Origin: Steromphala cineraria
Lineage: Eukaryota > Mollusca > Gastropoda > Trochida > Trochidae
Direction of reading: 5' to 3'
Length of the DNA: 64,000 nt
NCBI GenBank assembly: GCA_916613615.1
Contig: OU744730.1
Span: 36,069,315-36,133,314 of the forward strand
In this document: one piece after another, positions 45,641-55,912 of the stretch
How positions within the stretch are numbered: position 1 is the stretch's first letter
Layout: each line of letters starts with the position of its first letter
Translations under genes and position numbers: made by a program
Notes under the pieces: generated by a model
Database searches by the model: none
The model's input: only the letters and a program-made list of their open reading frames with translations
What the model was told of the DNA's origin: nothing

Positions 45641-48423
45641 CTCTACGCTCAACACTCACGTTTTGACAAACCCTTATGAACCGGAAACGCCCACAGACAT
45701 TCTCTTGAATTTCGACTTCGTTACGCCAGTCGTTCCCTCTCCAGTAGGGGGGCGATTACAACGTTACACCAGGAATTGGAACCAGATCACTCAGGATTCG
45801 TGGATTCGATCCGTGATCTCCGAAGGTTATCAACTCCAGTTTCAGACGCGCCCGCCCCTAGCCATCCATCCGCAGGGAAGAAGATACGTCTTGCAAGGGA
45901 AGCGTCTGTCAGCTGCTCTACTGGCAATAGAGCAGCTGTTGCTGAAGGAGGCTGTTGTAGAACTCTCTCCACAGGATACATCCATGGGATTCTACTCCCC
46001 AGTTTTTCTAGCCCCCAATAGGGACACAGAGGAGATGCGTATGATAATAGACCTAAAGATTCTCAACAAGAACTTTCTATCTCCTCCTCCAAGATCAGGG
46101 GTGGAAATAACCCATTGCCCGACGCCAGAGTCCAGTGATTTTTACTGCAGGGCAAGTCAATTTACATTCACAGCTGTACCGGTGTCCAGTAGACTGTGGC
46201 AGTGTTAAATGTATACCTTACTTTTATAACACAAATTTAAAAAACAATTTATCTGTGTCTATTGCAAACATTAACACAAAAGCAAAATAGTTTTAAATTT
46301 CACACTTCACCAATTCGTTTTGGAACTCCCTGATGTCTAAATATAGCATGAACATGAAACGCAGTCTGTGATTGGATAACAAGTGATGATCTTTCCATTA
46401 GGACCAATCAGTGTGTGTTTTACAAATAGCTTCCTGTTATGATGGCGATCGTTTCATGTTGCAAGATTTGATTTTACAAGATTAGATTTGATAAACTAGA
46501 GGTAAATTTTGATTATCATGCTCTGGAAATCTATGTTTTTTCAAGAAAGATTCCTATCAGTATTATCTAAATATTTATCTTGTTTCTAGTTATCTGTACT
46601 TGTGTCAGCCATTTGATATTGAGATTTACTCATAATTTCTTTCAAATAGTGGGACTGTGTACGTCTTTGCTTACGGGAAAATGAGCTTGATAAGATGTGT
46701 GCTTTGAATAAATATGCATCAAGCTCATTGGTAAGGATAAATATATAAATTTATTTGAAAGAACTACCAATTTCCAAATTAATATGAAATGGATATTTGA
46801 AATCACATGGCGTACATATATGGATGACTACAAATTTCAGACAATTCAAATAAAACTACCATGCAAAAGTAGTTTGTATAATAAAGTAAAGCATTAAAGC
46901 AAATTGAAAAATTTAGATTAGGGAGTTTAAATCTTCTTAAAAACGAGATAAGATAAAATTATTCAGTAAATAAATATGATTGGTTGGAACTAATTTTAGT
47001 TAAGTTGTTTTTGTGACCTCTGGTACAGTGGAAAAAAGGTCAGGGCAAGTAAATTCACATGTGCTACTGTACCGGAGTGCACCAGAAAGTTATTTCCACC
47101 CCTGAAGATTCACCATGGAATCTCTAAAGAACGTACTCAAGCTAGTACAGTTGGGAAGCAAGTTTGTGAGATGGACTTAAAGGATGCATACCTCCACATA
47201 CCTATCCATCCTTTGTCTCAGAGATATCTCAGGTTCGCCGTCAACGGGCGCAAGTTCCAATTTCGCGTCCTCCTCTTCGGCGTGTCCATCGCCCCGTGGT
47301 TGTTCACGATGATCATGAAACCATTCACGGATACCTGGACGATTTTTTAGCGAGACATCTGTCGACAGCGATGCTCATCAGACACACCAAATTTGCGATC
47401 CATGTCTTCTCTCACCTCGGATGGTTAGTCCACCCAGACAAGTCCGAGCTTACTCCTACCCCCAGGATCAAGTTCCTGGGAGCTATCCTCGACGCAGAGA
47501 AGGGATACATCTTCCCACTCCAGGACCGTTGGCTAGTGACACGGACCTTAATCCTCTCTCTCTTGACCACTCGTTCGGCCACTCTAAGGAAATGGATGTC
47601 ACTCCTAGGATTCCTCACCTCCATTCAGGCCTTTACGTTTCGGGGTCGTTTAAACCTAAGACACACACAGACATGGATAAACGACAACAGGAGTTTGCAT
47701 CTCGATCTGCCCATAAGCTGTCCTCCTCATGTATGTCAAGAACTCACATGGTGGACTCAGGAGTCCAATGTACTCTCGGGAACAAGGTTCACGGACACCC
47801 AACCGCAATTTACCATCTTCACAGATGCATCGCAGGAGGGCTGGGGTGCCCACATGGAGGATTTGGAGACGTCGGGCATATGGTCGCATCAGGAAGTGGG
47901 ACTTCACATCAACCTGTTAGAGTTACTCGCAGTAATCAGAGTCTTCAGTATGTGGTGGAGGAGACTGTACAAGGCCAGCGTGATGATCGCGTCGGACAAC
48001 GCGACGGTCGTATCTTATATCAACAAGCAAGGCGGCACCAGATCCCAGAGCTTGTTGACCTTAACTCGTCGTCTGTTCTCTCTGACAGACCAGTTCAAAG
48101 TAATCCTGAGGGCAAGACACATTCCCGGGAGACTGAATGTGAGAGCCGACACTCTGTCGAGAAGAAATCAAGTAATCCAAACGGAATGGACACTGAACAA
48201 GGAAGCCTTCCAGCTAATCTCAGACAGATGGGAGACCCCGAGCATCGATCTGTTCGCGACAAGTCGGAATCATCAGCTCCCAACGTATATCAGCCCTATA
48301 CCGGATCCCCTTGCCTGGGCAGAAGACGCCCTCTCCACCTCTTGGGACGGCATGGTAGCTTATGCGTTCCCCCCAATCAAGATCATCCCAGACGTACTAG
48401 CAAGGATTGCGTCACAGGACTGA
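45641..48423 (+). pseudogene. DIRS RT/RNase H ORF, interrupted by a 1-kb insertion
   Basis: The N-terminal part reads VGGRLQRYTRNWNQITQD and FLAPNRDTEEMRMIIDLKILNK. After the insertion at 46,096-47,104 it resumes with FTMESLKNVLKL, then after a one-base loss near 47,165 gives EMDLKDAYLHIPI (motif A) and FRVLLFGVSIAPWLFT. A short deletion with frame change near 47,318 leads to HGYLDDFLARH (motif C, DD). RNase H follows: IFTDASQEGWGAH, NLLELLAV, IASDNATVVSYIN and HIPGRLNVRADTLSR. The end, DLFATSRNHQLP...VAYAFPP, resembles the segment after RNase H in DIRS elements that has been likened to a Dam-type methylase. Stop near 48,423. Confidence 0.9.
46096..47104. mobile_element. 1-kb DNA transposon in DIRS RT, TIR CAGGGGTGGAAATAAC, 5-bp target duplication
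   Basis: The left end CAGGGGTGGAAATAAC and right end GTTATTTCCACCCCTG are perfect 16-bp inverted repeats, with further subterminal complementarity around TGTACCGG and GGGCAAGT-AATT-ACA. AAGAT flanks it on both sides (46,091-46,095 and 47,105-47,109). The host frame continues exactly across the site if element plus one AAGAT are ignored. CAGGGG-type ends suggest the hAT superfamily, where a 5-bp duplication is unusual (8 is typical). No transposase ORF, so non-autonomous. Confidence 0.92.
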
Positions 48424-49560
48424 CTAGTTTATCTAGTCGCCCCAGCTTGGCCCACGAGGCCGTGGTTGCCCAATCTGTTGGAGTTATTGACGGACTATCC
48501 TCTCAATCTACCACTCTGGGAGAACCTGCTATTTCAGCCGCACTCTCTAAGGAATCACGGGAATCTGTCAACACTCAACCTTCACGTGTGGAGATTATCG
48601 TCCAATCCCTCAAAGCACAAGGTTTCGGGGGAGAGTCTTCGGAAGCTATTGTCAAGTCTGTCAGACCATCTACAGCGAGACTCTACGACGCTAAGTGGAG
48701 AATCTTCACAGTGTGGAGACGACAACGAGAATTGTTAAACTCAGAGATTACTATTCCCATGATCGCGGACTAAGGAATGTGAGAAAACTGAAACATGGCA
48801 CGATAGAGCGTTACAGATCTGCGATAGCTTCAGTATGTGACATTCAAGGAATTTCTGTTGGACCAGACAAGTCATTACACAGGATGATTAGGTCATTCCA
48901 GATCAAGGATATCACCACTCCCTCAGTTTTTCCCAAGTGGGATCTGTGCATTGTGCTGCAATCTCTGATGAAAGGTCCGTATGAACCCCTGAGTTCTGCT
49001 CCCCTCAAGTTTTTATCTTTTAAAACAGCCTTTCTACTGGCTTTCGCTTCAGCCGCACGCGTCTCAGAACTCCATGCTATCGACAATTCCTCCATTAGAT
49101 TTGTTAGCAATAAGTCGGAAGTATCCTGCCGTGCTTTACCAGAGTTTTTAGCTAAGAACCAGTCTTCAGCTGAAGGACCACTAGGTACGAGAATGTATAG
49201 AATACCAGCTCTGCCTATCTCTACTTCACGTTCTAACAAGGAAAGGTTACTCTGCCCAGTCAGATGTTTGAGATGGTATCTCCAGAGAACAGCTCCTTTT
49301 CGAAGAAACAGGAGAAGGCTTAGGAAGACTATCGTGTATGCCGATCAGATCATAGATCAAGATACGGTGAATATCAAGTTTTCTCCGCACGAAATTAGAG
49401 CGCTCTCCTCCTCACTATCAGCTTGGAAATCAGTATCAATCCAACAGCTCGTTGCCAATGGAAAGGATCCAATACGTTCATATCGTCCTACCTGCGGGAT
49501 ATAACACCTTCTCTCTCTGGCGGCTCAGCACGTAACTCAAGGATAGGAAAAAAGGGGGGG
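48424..49560 (+). pseudogene. DIRS tyrosine recombinase
   Basis: The N-terminal core-binding part, RVEIIVQSLKAQGFGGESSE and VRPSTARLYDAKWRIFTVW, lies in the frame ending at 48,773. The catalytic part is in the frame 48,695-49,504: LLAFASAARVSELHAID (first Arg, about 49,060), PVRCLRWYL, and FSPHEIRALSSSLSAW (His-x-x-Arg, 49,388-49,399). The Tyr nucleophile is only found after a frameshift near 49,450, in WKGSNTFISSYLRDITPSLSGG (TAC 49,489-49,491). It would integrate and excise the circular DNA form. Two frame changes make it defective. Confidence 0.9.
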
Positions 49561-50170
49561 GGGGAGGGGTCGGGGTCGTCGGGAGGATATTCGACGCCGG
49601 ATCTCCAAAGTTCTACTTGACTCCATTTAAGGTGAGGTTTGACTGTGACTGGAGTTTTGGTGATGGTTGCAGCGTGTTCAAGGATTGGGTGTGTTAACAC
49701 TTGTTGTGGACCGTTATATCCACCAAACTCCGACACTTATTGTAACACTTATTCTAACACTTATCCGAATATGACGTATGGACAAATAGACCGGAAGTGA
49801 CGTCATAATTAACCGGAAGTGACGTCATAATGACGTCAGAACGGGAAGTGACGTCATAGGTAGTTTAAGAGATTTAAGTGAATTCGGAATATTTGAAGGT
49901 TTTTAAGGAATTACGTCATATCCGGACCGGAAAGAACCTAACATAATTGCCTAATGGTATGCACTCACAATAACATGAAATACTCAGGTGAAAGTGATAA
50001 TAAACGATGTTTAGCATGAGGTCAGTTCTTGGTTGTTGTGTTATTCTTACAAGAATTATATTTAACCTAAGACCATGACTATTGGGAGTAATTTGACTAA
50101 GTTGTTTCTAGTTATTGGCATATTAAGTAAAGGGACATCGCCTGGATCCCTCCTCCGATATGTGTAATTC
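49561..50170. other. DIRS 3' non-coding region with clustered CRE octamers
   Basis: Starts with a G-rich run, then repeats of AACACTTAT. Four exact TGACGTCA octamers lie within 60 bp (49,798; 49,820; 49,831; 49,849), three preceded by GGAAG. Confidence 0.75.
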
Positions 50171-50264
50171 GGGCTAACTTCGTCCCAGAGGTTAGTTTAT
50201 GCCAATCATTAGGAACAATTACATTTATTGTTAGTAATTATTAGTAAACTCACCTCTGGGACGA
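50171..50264. repeat. DIRS internal complementary region
   Basis: 50,171-50,206 is the reverse complement of the left extremity (43,326-43,361), and 50,211-50,264 is the reverse complement of the right extremity (50,512-50,565) with one mismatch region. The two complements are fused head to head, the defining arrangement that templates end joining in DIRS circles. Confidence 0.93.
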
Positions 50265-50354
50265 ACAATGTATCCCACCCAGAGTTTACAGATCTCTAAT
50301 TCCTCCCCACATGTGTTCCAGGTGATGTGTTTTTTGACGTTAAACGTGCAGTAC

Positions 50355-50526
50355 GAGAATATGTCACATCATCACTCAGACAAGGGAGAGTACTCCAGCA
50401 AGAAGAAGGGAGGTGCATACCACTAATGGTAATTATGACTTAGGTTTTTCTCTTTATTTTTAATCTAGACTTCTACAGGTACGTTCCGAGGAACGAAGAG
50501 AAGGGCTAACTTCGTCCCAGAGGTGA
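50355..50526. repeat. DIRS right inverted terminal repeat
   Basis: Reverse complement of the left repeat; includes GAGAATATGTCACATCATC and ends CCCAGAGGTGAG. Beyond it a right-specific extremity runs to about 50,565. Confidence 0.92.
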
Positions 50527-50565
50527 GTTTACTAATAAATACTAACAATAAATGTAATTGTTCCT

Positions 50566-50846
50566 TATGATAGATTTTTAAAGCTTGAACAAACTATAAG
50601 CGTTTGAAGAGTTTACCAATGAAAATAACATGTCTATGATATAAGTCAATGATCAGAAACGATTTGAATGAGTTTATTGTGGTAAAATATGAAATCACTT
50701 TCTATACAACTTCTCAATAGAATTTAATTTACTGTCCCTATCAATGTGCAAATTATTTAAAATTCTGTCTTTTTTTTCGTTGATTGTGTTAAAATATAAC
50801 AATGACAGCGGGGGCTGCACTGCGGGAGATAGGCTAAGATTTGAAC
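50566..50846. other. Junction between DIRS end and ribozyme region
   Basis: AT-rich DNA plus a GC-richer GCGGGGGCTGCACTGCGGGAG patch near 50,808-50,827. No gene seen. Confidence 0.4.
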
Positions 50847-50895
50847 CTTTTGGGTGACCGGTTTCGTCCTTCAAGTAGGACTCATCAGACTAAGG
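50847..50895 (-). ncRNA. Hammerhead ribozyme (type I, Penelope-associated)
   Basis: On the minus strand the conserved core is complete: CTGATGAG, a stem-loop GTCC-TACTTGAA-GGAC, then CGAAAC. ACCGGT follows, giving a 2-bp stem III with a tiny loop, then the cleavage-site C. CCTT upstream and AAGG downstream can close the outer part of stem I, with a TG/CA pair next to the core and an internal loop between. Short stem III type I hammerheads are established components of Penelope-like LTRs, and a Penelope ORF lies upstream on the same strand. The RNA would self-cleave the element transcript. Confidence 0.9.
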
Positions 50896-50957
50896 AATTG
50901 GGCGTGTGTGTGGCCTTATATAGACGAATTGTCTGGTGTTACTGGTGTTGCGCGAGT

Positions 50958-51020
50958 ACTGTGACGTCATAGCCGTAGCTAGCGTGGGCGTCACTAGTCT
51001 GTGACGTCATAGGCTCTGTG
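50958..51020. repeat. LTR-like CRE-dyad repeat, copy next to the ribozyme
   Basis: TGACGTCATAGCCG, GGGCGTCACT and GTGACGTCAT occur in the order and near the spacing seen at 52,343-52,405 (CRE octamers 40 and 35 bp apart). Direct orientation relative to that copy, so the two may be parts of Penelope pseudo-LTRs. Confidence 0.6.
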
Positions 51021-51624
51021 CCTTGTTGGCACTTAGCCAGTTTAAATGTAAAGACATTGGACTGGTGTTAGACTGGACGATTATGACGTCACAGTCTGTT
51101 TCCCGTGTATGGCGGGGTGCCAATTGCAGTGTAATGACACTGTGGCAAAAGATACCATTAAATTATGTTATCATGGTGCTGGTGGCTAAGGAGCTAGTCA
51201 TCACTATTAGAATGTTTTAAACAGTGGTAGGTAATTTTTACGTTAATACACAAATCATTAATGTAGATCATTAATGGAAATGTACATACCAGATTTGATA
51301 TGTTAATTGAATTGTAAAAATAAGTTTATTGAATAAAGTCGGATTGACATGGTGAGCTTAAAGGCAGTTTTTAAGTTATTATTACGTACGGAGAGGCCCC
51401 TGCTATTAGAGGCTCTGGGTCCTCTCCCACCGGGTTGGTAAGAGAGGAATGAATAAGCAACACATGCGTTTCAGACAAAAAGTGTATTGAAATAAACAGG
51501 ATTGGTTTATAAGTAGTCTCAAGCGACTAAAGATGTGTTAGGCATACACAGAAAAATTAGATTAAAAAAACATAAAAGTTTTTTATGGGAAACACAATGA
51601 GGAGTTCACAAAGTGCAGTAAAGT
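51021..51624. other. Non-coding part downstream of the zinc-finger ORF
   Basis: Contains another CRE (about 51,083) and GAGAGG...CCTCTC near 51,391-51,438. No gene seen. Confidence 0.4.
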
Positions 51625-52318
51625 TCAATCAAGTTCACTGGTGTCGATTGCTTCCGTTAAGCTAAGGATGATCGACGTGGACACAATGTCCCTGTGCGTG
51701 GCACCAGGAACAAAGGCCTGGTAGTCCAAGAGGATTAGATCTAATTCCTCTTGGACGCCACGGAAGGGGGATAAACTCATCGTCTCCGGGCTGGTGGCGG
51801 TGGGGCACGTCATCTCGGCACTGGGGCCGGTACACAGGCCATGGCTCTGTGAACAAAGGAACAGAAGTAATGTCATGGTTCCAGTCGATGAAAGGTGGGA
51901 TCGGAATTTGTCCATAGTATAGCGATGTTAGTGGCTGATGTGCCAGTGCTATATTCTTAAATGTCTCTACCTGAATAGGAATTGACTTCTGGTGTGCCGA
52001 AGGCGAAGAAGGACGCCTGGGCTCTGGGGTTGCTGGGCTAGAGTTAGCGAGCTGGGCCTGGGCTGGTCTGCCCCGGTAGCCTAGTGGACGTGGTTGTATC
52101 CTGGCTTCCCGGACTTCAAGGTAGCTCGCGGCTTCCTTGCGTGCCAGTTTGTGACAATGGACGATGTGACGTAGACAATCGTCACGTCTAGTCAGTAGCT
52201 TGTCACAGATGAGACACAGATGGACTTTATCCGTGTGGACACTTTTCCGATGTCTAGTTAAGGCATCCCTCCTTGAGAAATTGACTCCACAGGTACGACA
52301 TGTAATGAGGGCAGACAT
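51625..52318 (-). CDS. C2H2 zinc-finger protein ORF, probably frameshifted
   Basis: The ATG at 52,316-52,318 opens a 218-residue frame to TAG at 51,662. Two fingers stand at the N-terminus: Cys7, Cys10, His23, His28 and Cys35, Cys38, His51, His56, both C-x2-C-x12-H-x4-H. A basic, Pro/Ser/Arg-rich middle follows. The last 60 residues look poor in this frame, whereas the next frame reads SAEMTCPTATSPETMSLS...EELDLILLDYQAF and ends SELD at 51,625, so I suspect a one-base shift near 51,835. It lies 215 bp downstream of the Penelope ORF on the same strand, with a CRE dyad 30-70 bp before its ATG, and is bracketed by two LTR-like repeats. A nucleic-acid-binding role is inferred. It may be a Penelope accessory ORF or a captured host gene. 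Confidence 0.7.
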
Positions 52319-52342
52319 CTTTGAATGCTTAACTAGCAGTTA

Positions 52343-52405
52343 GTTATGACGTCATAGACGCGTAAGGCGTCACTGAATTAGTGACGTCATGCGCGTGTGT
52401 AGTAG
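52343..52405. repeat. LTR-like CRE-dyad repeat, copy upstream of the zinc-finger ORF
   Basis: ATGACGTCATAGACG, AGGCGTCACT and GTGACGTCATG match the block at 50,958-51,020 in order and orientation. Two exact TGACGTCA octamers at 52,347 and 52,382 could serve as a promoter for the minus-strand zinc-finger ORF. Confidence 0.6.
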
Positions 52406-52529
52406 AATAGAGTGTGACTCCGAATTGGAGTGGTGAGTGAAGTTGATGAAAAGTAGCCCGTTTGTCTACTAAGATGTAGCTGAATAATGTATCAGAAATA
52501 AAGAAAGTAGAGAGACCAGAGTGGATACT

Positions 52530-54893
52530 TCAGCCTACGATCTTATCATTGAGTCCTTGCGGTTGAAAGGAATGGAGCTTAAAGATCCACATGAGTTCAA
52601 GAGATCTTCTCCTGGTGGTCGTGGCAGCAACATCAGGGTTTTCTCTGAGTTGTGCAATGATCTCATATTAAAGATCATTCTTACCATGCCCGTCAGAATT
52701 GAAGTGTATAGCAACAGGTTTGTCCCTGTTGTGACTAATGTCGGCAAAGTGTTCTGAGAGTCTAATATGAAAGCATCTCTTAGTTTCTCCCACATATTGT
52801 TTGTGACAAATTTTGCACGTGAGTAGGTAGACTACATTGCGAGATTGGCATGTGTAGTTCCGTTTACGGAAAACCTGGTGTGTTACAGAGCTGGAGAATT
52901 GGTCTGTGGCATTGATCATTTTGCAGATTTTGCAGTTATGTTTTTCACAAGTTGTGTCAATAAATTGAACACATTTTCCACTGATTTGTGGGTGTTTTAC
53001 TGGGTAGGTTAAGGTCGAACTAACCAGGTGATCTTTGAGGGTTTTGTTCCTCCGGTATGCTGCAACATGTGGGGTGTTGAACACTTGTTTGCAAGTGTCA
53101 GAGCCTGTAAGCAAGTGCCAGCGGCGTCTGATAATGGCGTTTAGCTCCATACTAAGGGGGTTGTAATCGCTAACTAGCACCATTTTCCTAACCGGGGTGG
53201 GTTTAGAGGTGTTAGGGGTCAGGAGAGATTTCCTGTCTTTACCATCAGCCCTGAGTTTGTTTTGTTGTAAGTGTTTCCTAGGGTAACCTCGTTTTAGGTA
53301 GTACTGAATGAGATTGAGACTATGTTTCTCATACTCAATGGTGGACGAACAGATTCGTTTCAGTCTGAGAAATTGACTAAATGGACCTTTAGTCTTAATG
53401 TGTTTAGGATGACACGAGGTGTACAACAGGTAAGAGTCTGTGTCCGTGGGTTTGCAGTAGAGAGTGAACTCCAGTTTGTGAGATTCTCTATTGTATATGA
53501 CCCACGTGTCAAGGAATGCGACTTTATCACGTGAGAATTCGGCCGTGAATTTGATAGTTGGATGGGATTCATTGAGGTATTTTATGAATGCTTCAAGGCG
53601 TGAGAGTCCTTGATTCCAAATGAGAAAGATGTCATCAATAAACCTGACGTAAAGGTCGGGTTTATGGGGGTATTTAGAGAGAAGGGATTCTTCTAGTTGA
53701 CCCATGAAAATGTTAGCATAAGAGGGGGCGACTTTCGTTCCCATGGCAGTACCTCCGGTCTGGAGGTAGTGCTTTTCATTAAAAACAAAATTGTTTTTAT
53801 GGAGAACCAATTTGAGCAAATTGAGGAGACCTGTAGAGCTAATCGTCCAGTCTGGTTTGAACTTTCTGATAGATTGAGCAACTGCTCTTAAGCCTTCACC
53901 ATTTGGAATGTTGGTGTATAGACTGGTGACGTCTAGGGTGACTAGTAAGACGTCTTTATTGTGACTTAAATTTACATTCTCGAGTTTGTGAATGAAGTGT
54001 GTGGTGTCCCTAATGTAACTAGGATACCGTGGAACGAACTGCTTGATGTGTTCATCTACAAAGCTGCTGATTTTTTCAGTAGCTGTGTTGTTGCCGCTAA
54101 TAATCGGTCGGCCTGGTACCTTGCCTGGTGTTAGGCATTTGTGTATTTTAGGGAGAAGGTAAAACCTGCCTGCGCTACAGTCAATGGGGGTAAGACCCAT
54201 ATAAACCTTTTGAGAGATTTCCTCTTTCAAGTAAAGACTGGTGAGTTCTTTACTTATGACAGTGGAGAATTGATGCGTGGGATCGTTCTCTAATTGGCAG
54301 TAAAATTCAGTATTAGACAATTGTCTAGTTGCTTCAGTTATGTAATCACCTGTATTTTGGATTACTACTGCCGAACCTTTGTCTGCCTTTTTAATGATAA
54401 TCTCATTACTTGTTTTTAGGCGATTGAGAGCAGTTAATTCTAGACGTGTGATATTACATCTTTTGAATTTGGTTTCCTGTGTTTTGAGGAAATCATTAGT
54501 TACTGCTTTGATGAATGATTCAAGACTGTGATCATTACTGTATGGTGGCTGCCATTTACTCTTAGGGCCAAATTTGGAATCTAAAGTAGGGGTATGACTA
54601 GAGTTAGGCATATCAGAGAAGTAATGAGTGATGCGCATTCTTCTAAAGAACTTTTTCAAATCTGAGAAAGTATGACTTTTGTTAGCGCGGCTAGGAGTAG
54701 GACTAAACGTTAGGCCTTTGTTAAGTAGACGGAGTTCTGACTCGTTAAGTTGATAATTAGATAAATTAACAACAAAATCATCCGAATAGGAATCATTATT
54801 TTTATTCTCATCAGCATTGTTGTTGAGATTTAATTGAGAGAGATTGTCACAAATATTGGCACTATTGTTCAGGTCCAATGTCCTTACAATCAT
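52530..54893 (-). pseudogene. Penelope-like reverse transcriptase with C-terminal GIY-YIG endonuclease
   Basis: The ATG at 54,893 is preceded by an in-frame TGA in its upstream region, so the start is credible. RT motifs in order: SAGRFYLLPKIHK, GRPIISG, VLLVTLDVTSLYTNIP (catalytic Asp about residue 321), QTGGTAMGTKVAPSYANIFMG (B), and YVRFIDDIFLIW (catalytic DD about 419-420). After a Cys/His cluster (CEKHNCKIC) comes the nuclease: VVYLLTCKICHKQYVGETKR, then RLSEHFADI and AIHFNSDGH. A TAA at 52,668-52,670 truncates it at 741 residues; the same frame continues with TRRRSLELMWIFKLHSF and QPQGLNDKI to TGA at 52,530. One nonsense codon is the only lesion seen, so the copy is young. It primes reverse transcription at the nick it makes. 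Confidence 0.94.
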
Positions 54894-55059
54894 CGATAGT
54901 GCACGTTTCAGGTCCTGATTGTTCTTAACACCAGGGTTGGTCCTGGTGTTGCGTCTGGTGTCGGGGCGTCGACAAATCTAGATCCAATTCTAGACGCTCT
55001 TCACGGCAAAGACGTCCCACCAGACGCCAACCACCGCCACCACGTCAACGTCACACAAT

Positions 55060-55912
55060 CAATGAACACTCTTTATTGAGTATAACAATCTTCTATTGAT
55101 TAAAAGTGTTCATAGTTAAAATAAAGCATTTTCGCAAAACCATGCTAAAGTCGTGACCTTGCTGTGACCTTGACCTTGGACAGATTGTAGCGAAAACCTT
55201 TTCAAATTTTTTTACTCTTCCAAGGATGATATATACCAAGTTAGAGCTTCATAGCACAAAAACTTTTCAAGTTATCGCGTTTACAAGGAATTTTTTAGTG
55301 ATTTTATAGCTCGTGACCTTGATCTTTGACCTTGAAAGTGAACATGTCATTATAAGTCCCCAGAAATGTAAACACTTATACATGTTTATGAGTTCTGAAA
55401 AGCTTAATGGGATAAATTTATATCCAAATTAGTTGCACATTGTAATAACACAAATCTCATGACCTTGACCTTTGACATTCAAGGTTACACAATCTATGAA
55501 CACTTTTCATTGAGTATAACAATCATCTATTGATTAAAAGTGTTCATTGTTAAAATAAAGCATTTTCGCAAAATCATGCTAAAGTCGTGACCTTGCTGTG
55601 ACCTTGACCTTGAACAGATTGTAGCGAAAACCTTTTTAATTTTTTTACTCTTCCAAGGATGATACATACCAAGTTAGAGCTTCATAGCACAAAAACTTTT
55701 CAAGTTATCGCGTTTACAAGGAATTCTTTAGTGATTTTATAGCTTGTGACCTTGACTTTTGACCTTGAAAGTGAACATGTCAAAATCGTTCCCCCGAGGT
55801 ATAAGCAGTAAGTTATGAATACAAGTTCTGGAAAGTTTAGTAGAAAAAAGTTATAGCCCTTAGTATGTGCGCGGCGGCGGCGGAAACTGCACAAAACCTG
55901 ATAGCTGCTAAT
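55060..55912. repeat. TGACCTTGA-type repeat, two tandem copies of about 420 bp
   Basis: Copies at about 55,060-55,480 and 55,480-55,912 share TTGAGTATAACAATC, TGATTAAAAGTGTTCAT, AAAGTCGTGACCTTGCTGTG and AGAGCTTCATAGCACAAAAAC. Seven exact TGACCTTGA nonamers occur here. A diverged copy is at 13,790-14,290. Non-coding. Confidence 0.88.

Larger units (their letters stand above)
43326..50565 (+). mobile_element. DIRS-like tyrosine-recombinase retrotransposon (defective)
   Basis: About 7.24 kb with inverted terminal repeats, an internal complementary region, a gag-like ORF, an RT/RNase H ORF and a tyrosine recombinase ORF, the full architecture of DIRS1-group elements. These replicate through a circular intermediate and integrate by site-specific recombination, hence no target duplication is expected. 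Coding parts are damaged by frameshifts, stops, a small deletion and a 1-kb insertion, yet termini are well preserved. Confidence 0.92.
50840..55035 (-). mobile_element. Penelope-like element with extra ORF and hammerhead ribozyme
   Basis: Boundaries are provisional. In the minus direction the order is: inverted repeats GCGTCTGGTG/CACCAGACGC and AACACCAGG/CCTGGTGTT (54,927-55,030), the RT/GIY-YIG ORF, a CRE-dyad repeat, a C2H2 ORF, a second CRE-dyad repeat, and the ribozyme. The DIRS element ends 280 bp beyond. Target duplications were not found. Confidence 0.75.

Noticed and set aside
47421..48682. Second long plus-strand frame overlapping DIRS RNase H
   Set aside because: Most of it is a shadow of the RT/RNase H frame; only its end (after about 48,430) encodes the recombinase N-terminus and is annotated there.
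51625..51915. Separate small secreted-like protein MDKFRSH...
   Set aside because: Its hydrophobic start is an out-of-frame reading of the zinc-finger ORF; the second half is better explained as that ORF after a frameshift.
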